Of a DNA stretch of 64,000 nucleotides, positions 61,121-64,000 are shown piece by piece. The number at the start of each line of letters is the position of its first letter. The stretch's first letter is position 1. The notes under the pieces are model-generated. The model searched no databases. It worked only from the letters and a program-made list of their open reading frames with translations, and was not told the DNA's origin. The translations under genes and the position numbers were made by a program. Origin of the DNA: Volvox africanus (taxonomy: Eukaryota > Chlorophyta > Chlorophyceae > Chlamydomonadales > Volvocaceae); NCBI GenBank assembly GCA_030268105.1, contig BSDZ01000025.1:496001-560000 (forward strand), in the 5' to 3' direction.

Positions 61121-62691
61121 TTACTGCCGCTGAGTTCTGTACGCCTCCAGTGCGCTCTTGCTGCCCGAAATGGTGCCGGAAACGAACCCTTGTAGCCGTG
61201 CCACCCGCGTCATTAATTCGGCGTCGTCAGCCGATGCAACGGCTCTAGTGTCCGACAACAAGGGAGGCTCCAACGGGGCGCCCACGTTTGCGGCCGATGC
61301 CGCCTGCGTGGGCACCTCCTCTACATGAACGCTCGTGCTTGCAACTGCAGAACCGGCCGCTGTTGCTGCGGCGGCAGTCGGTGGCCAGGCCACGGCCCCG
61401 ATGCCTGAAACCACATCTTCCACAACGACATACGGGGCTGCGTCGCCGCCAGCACTGCTGCTTGTGTTGGTGCTTGTGCTCGCCTGGATCACCGGGTGGC
61501 TGCTTGATGACTCGGGCTCTGCAGCTGCCACCGGCGCCGCGGCTGCTCCCGTTCCAAGCACCTTTGTGCGTGCCTCCTGCATGCCTAGCTGCACAACCGA
61601 CAGTTGCCGCTGCTCTTCATCATATTGCACCTGCCGCAGCCGTAGCAGCTCTTCCTCCTTCTTCTGGCGCTCTTCCATCTCCTGCACGCGGTCGATGTTA
61701 TGGCAAATTTGAGATCAAGCTCGGAGGGGGCCCCACGAGGACGCGTGCGGCTGCAAAGGACACATGCATGCTAATTGGCAAGCCATGCGGGCTTTTCCGT
61801 TCATGTCTTACAAAATTATAATGAACAAGCTTACATGCAACAAGCCATACTTTCATGCAAGATCCGTGGTTTCTTTAACGCATCATATGCTTTCAATTCT
61901 GTAAAAGAATTTCACGTGGGGGAAGGCGACTACTGTCACCGAACTGCGCATGCAGGTGCCTTAGGCTGGGGTGTTCGCTTCCCCAAGCGCGCTACGCGAA
62001 GAGTTTTCTATCATCGACACGTGCACACGCTCACGGGATCGTTGATGCTTGATCACCGACCTCAAATTCCTTGGCTGCCGTACGGAACGCCCTGTTGGCT
62101 CGGGTAATGGCAGGGAAAAACTTCTCGTTGTTTTCAAAGGCAACGGTAATGCCAAACAGAAGCACGGCCCCGCCAATGAAGATGCTCCAGATTTTACCCT
62201 TATCGACCGTTTGCTTTGGCAGCGGCCGGGCCATCTGCGTGACCATCTGCGGGGACACGGTCTGTGCACCGCATCGCCAGGGCGAGGCGCAGGAGGTATG
62301 GACCAGACTCAGCGACATGGGAACTGGCATAGCAGGAAACGAGGCGACCGAAATGCTCACCTGCATATCCGCCTCCACAGGCGAAGGTGAAAGCCATACC
62401 AAACCCGATGCAAGGACACCAGCAATTGCCAATCGATATGATTTACACAAAAGTAAATGTGAGGTCTGCAGGAGGATTTGACGCTCGTCTTAGCAAGCGA
62501 AATGCGTCCAAAGCAGTCCTAACAGATCAGTTCCCTAAATCAGTTATTTTCACCTGTACCTCAGGTTCAGAAAGGAACGCAGTGCGGAGCACAAAGGGCT
62601 GCCTGGTGCGCGAGGCAGCGGCGAGTCTTGCCCTTCCTTTGCAAGACGTTAAAGGGCCGAACCTCAGGAAAGATGTCTGAATCAAAGCCAT
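61121..62691 (-). CDS. Predicted plastid-targeted membrane/coiled-coil protein of unknown function, 327 aa
   Basis: Four exons, all phase 0: 62691-62560, 62465-62361, 62246-62061 and 61681-61121. Exon 1 encodes a classic green-algal transit peptide (MALIQTSFLRFG, rich in Arg, Ala and Ser, no acids until residue 42). Exon 2 adds a hydrophobic stretch ending in SPVEA (LAIAGVLASGLVWLSPSPVEA), so a bipartite thylakoid-type signal is possible. Exon 3 has one strong transmembrane segment (about residues 98-116, IWSIFIGGAVLLFGITVAF) followed by AITRANRAFRTAAKEFE. Exon 4 starts with a charged coiled coil (EMEERQKKEEELLRLRQ) and then a Ser/Ala/Thr-rich, mostly acidic tail ending ALEAYRTQRQ. I do not recognise the family. 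The uniform phase and clean GT-AG sites make the gene itself credible. It is divergent from the nucleoporin gene. Confidence 0.75.
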
Positions 62692-63151
62692 TTCGTAATA
62701 CCACGGGATTGTTTGCAGTAATGGACGATCCAACCTTTCGCCGTCCGGATTGTCGAGAATCAATAACAAGAACACGGCTGCCTAATAGGGCGCAAATGTT
62801 CAATAAATTTCGAACGTAAAAAGTTATGCTGCCGGATTGACAAAGTTTGCATCGTAGTTGGCCATAGGTGCATGGGCCCACAGGGTTCGCCGTGTTCTAC
62901 CATCTTCAAGAGGCCTGCTTAGGTCATATCTTGTTCACATATTACACTGTGAAGGCATAATCATTTGATTATTACCTGGCCACATACCGAACTTTAACGG
63001 CGTCCGCCTCCAGAAGAAGGGAAAGTCCCGCCAAACATTGTTTCGATGAACAGCGTGATACTGACACGCTTTAATTTTATGGACCGTTAGTTGTCGTAAA
63101 GTCCCCTAAAGCTTCAACTTATAGCGTTTCTGTCTCAGGATCTCGATAACC
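62692..63151. promoter_or_regulatory. Shared upstream region of divergent plastid-protein and nucleoporin genes
   Basis: The 460 bases between the two start codons have no supported frame and must contain both promoters and 5' UTRs. No individual element can be assigned. Confidence 0.5.
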
Positions 63152-64000
63152 ATGTTTGGTTTTTCGGGTGAGCACGCATTCGGCATAGCAGCCTAACTTC
63201 ATAATATATATACGCAAATTGGAAGTCTTGAGACTTTAGAAAAGCATTGCTAAGCATGGCGGCATTCGTAGGCAACACTGGTTTCGGCCAGGCTGCGCAG
63301 CAGCCGGCGCCGGCCTTCGGCGCACAAGCAGCCAGTCCGTTTGGAGCATCCTTTGGTCAGCCGGCGCAACCGGCAGCAAGCCCGTTTGGTGCGACGACAG
63401 GCAGTGCATCTTTGTTTGGGACGCAGGTGCGTGCAATTGCGGCGGTCGGTTGCTGCTATAGTCTGAAGTAACCGCCTTCGACTTTCAGCCGCAGAGTCCT
63501 GCACCAGCATTTGGACAGGCTGCCCCGTCTGCAGCTCCCGCCTTCGGTGCGGCGACAAGCACGACTGGGTTTGGAACCGGTGCCTTCGGGGTACGTAGTC
63601 CCCTCCCTTCGCTTCCCTCTTTTTGCATGTATGGTGAAGGCTGCTCATGACCTGTTTTTCCATAAATTATAAGCAGGCTGCAGCCAAGCCCGCTGGCTTC
63701 GGTGGTTTTGGGACAACTACAACTGCTGCCCCCAACCCTTTCGGAGCTGCATCCCAGGTACGAGTCGACCACCCGGGTCATCACCAGCATTGCAGATACA
63801 AGTCTCCACATGTGTACTTTTCTGGTTACTGACATCTATCATGGCTCGTTTTATGGCTGGTAGTCAGCCATGCACGAAGATGTCGAAATTACAGAATTTC
63901 CTAGCGTTGCGGACGTCCCCCTCGAGGTTTTCCATCCGGACTGTCGTGGTGCATCATGCGCTGACAGATTCACGCACGTGTTCTTGCAGATGCCTGGTGC
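63152..64000 (+). CDS. FG-repeat nucleoporin, N-terminal part (runs off the window)
   Basis: Exons 63152-63167, 63272-63426, 63489-63590 and 63677-63757 join in frame. The translation begins MFGFSGNTGFGQ and continues with FG, SLFG and PFG motifs spaced by Ala/Pro/Gln/Thr-rich linkers (PAFGAQAASPFGASFGQ, GFGGFGTTTTAAPNPFG). FG repeats line the nuclear pore channel and bind transport receptors. The start at 63152 is preferred to an in-frame-looking ATG at 63256 because the 16-nt first exon gives MFGFS|GNTGFGQ across a good GTGAGC donor. NUP98 or NUP54-type proteins begin in this way; the subunit cannot be decided because the folded C-terminal domains lie beyond the window. A possible next exon from about 63866 is not FG-like and may be intron; another acceptor, TTGCAG, lies at about 63991. 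Confidence 0.75.

Noticed and set aside
1..64000. CRISPR arrays, rRNA or tRNA genes
   Set aside because: The only regular repeats are minisatellites and a coding repeat. Pol III-like boxes seen are in dispersed elements without a foldable tRNA.

Overview
The window looks like nuclear DNA of a green alga, most likely a volvocine (Chlamydomonas/Volvox-type) chlorophyte. Genes are split into many short exons with GT-AG introns of roughly 80 to 2000 bases. Proteins carry alga-style proline-rich linkers (PPSP type), chloroplast transit peptides and low-complexity Gln/Gly/Ala tracts. A Golgi tethering subunit, a Pol I subunit, a Snf2 remodeller and an FG nucleoporin confirm a eukaryotic nucleus. 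No bacterial operons, rRNA, convincing tRNA genes or CRISPR arrays were seen. Only the protein-coding parts could be modelled; UTRs are guesses. Exon joins were checked by hand for splice dinucleotides and reading phase.

Layout. 155-7276 (-): a single-pass membrane protein of about 799 residues. It has a signal peptide, two [LysM + two Cys-Pro-Gly modules] units, a proline hinge, a further extracellular domain, a transmembrane helix and a short basic tail; all eight introns are phase 1. 7277-13447: AT-rich and then low-information DNA with one SINE-like repeat. 13448-16881 (-): a complete CaMK/CDPK-like protein kinase (488 aa) without EF hands. 16882-19288: no gene recognised. 19289-27348 (-): an NmrA-like NAD(P)-binding protein with long, repeat-filled introns. 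27349-35531: a repeat-rich gene desert. It holds a decayed bacterial (rickettsial-type) oxidoreductase fragment, several dispersed repeat copies and an orphan kinase exon. 35532-45272 (+): a SMARCAD1/Fun30/ETL1-type Snf2 ATPase (about 1380 aa, 17 exons). 45273-50047: nothing firm. 50048-56414 (-): COG7, Golgi tethering complex (799 aa, 10 exons). 56819-59936 (+): Pol I subunit RPA43 with a long Lys/Glu tail built from fifteen 33-bp repeats. 61121-62691 (-): a plastid-targeted membrane/coiled-coil protein of unknown function. 63152 to the window end (+): the 5' part of an FG-repeat nucleoporin.

The genes do not form a pathway; they are a typical mix of housekeeping and surface/signalling functions. 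COG7/RPA43 and the plastid protein/nucleoporin are head-to-head pairs separated by about 400-460 bp, which suggests shared promoter regions. The most unusual items are the symmetric-exon LysM surface protein, the rickettsial-type insertion ending at two telomere-like units, the kinase with a Leu-Ile-Asp catalytic loop and a likely GC-AG intron, and the RPA43 repeat tail.
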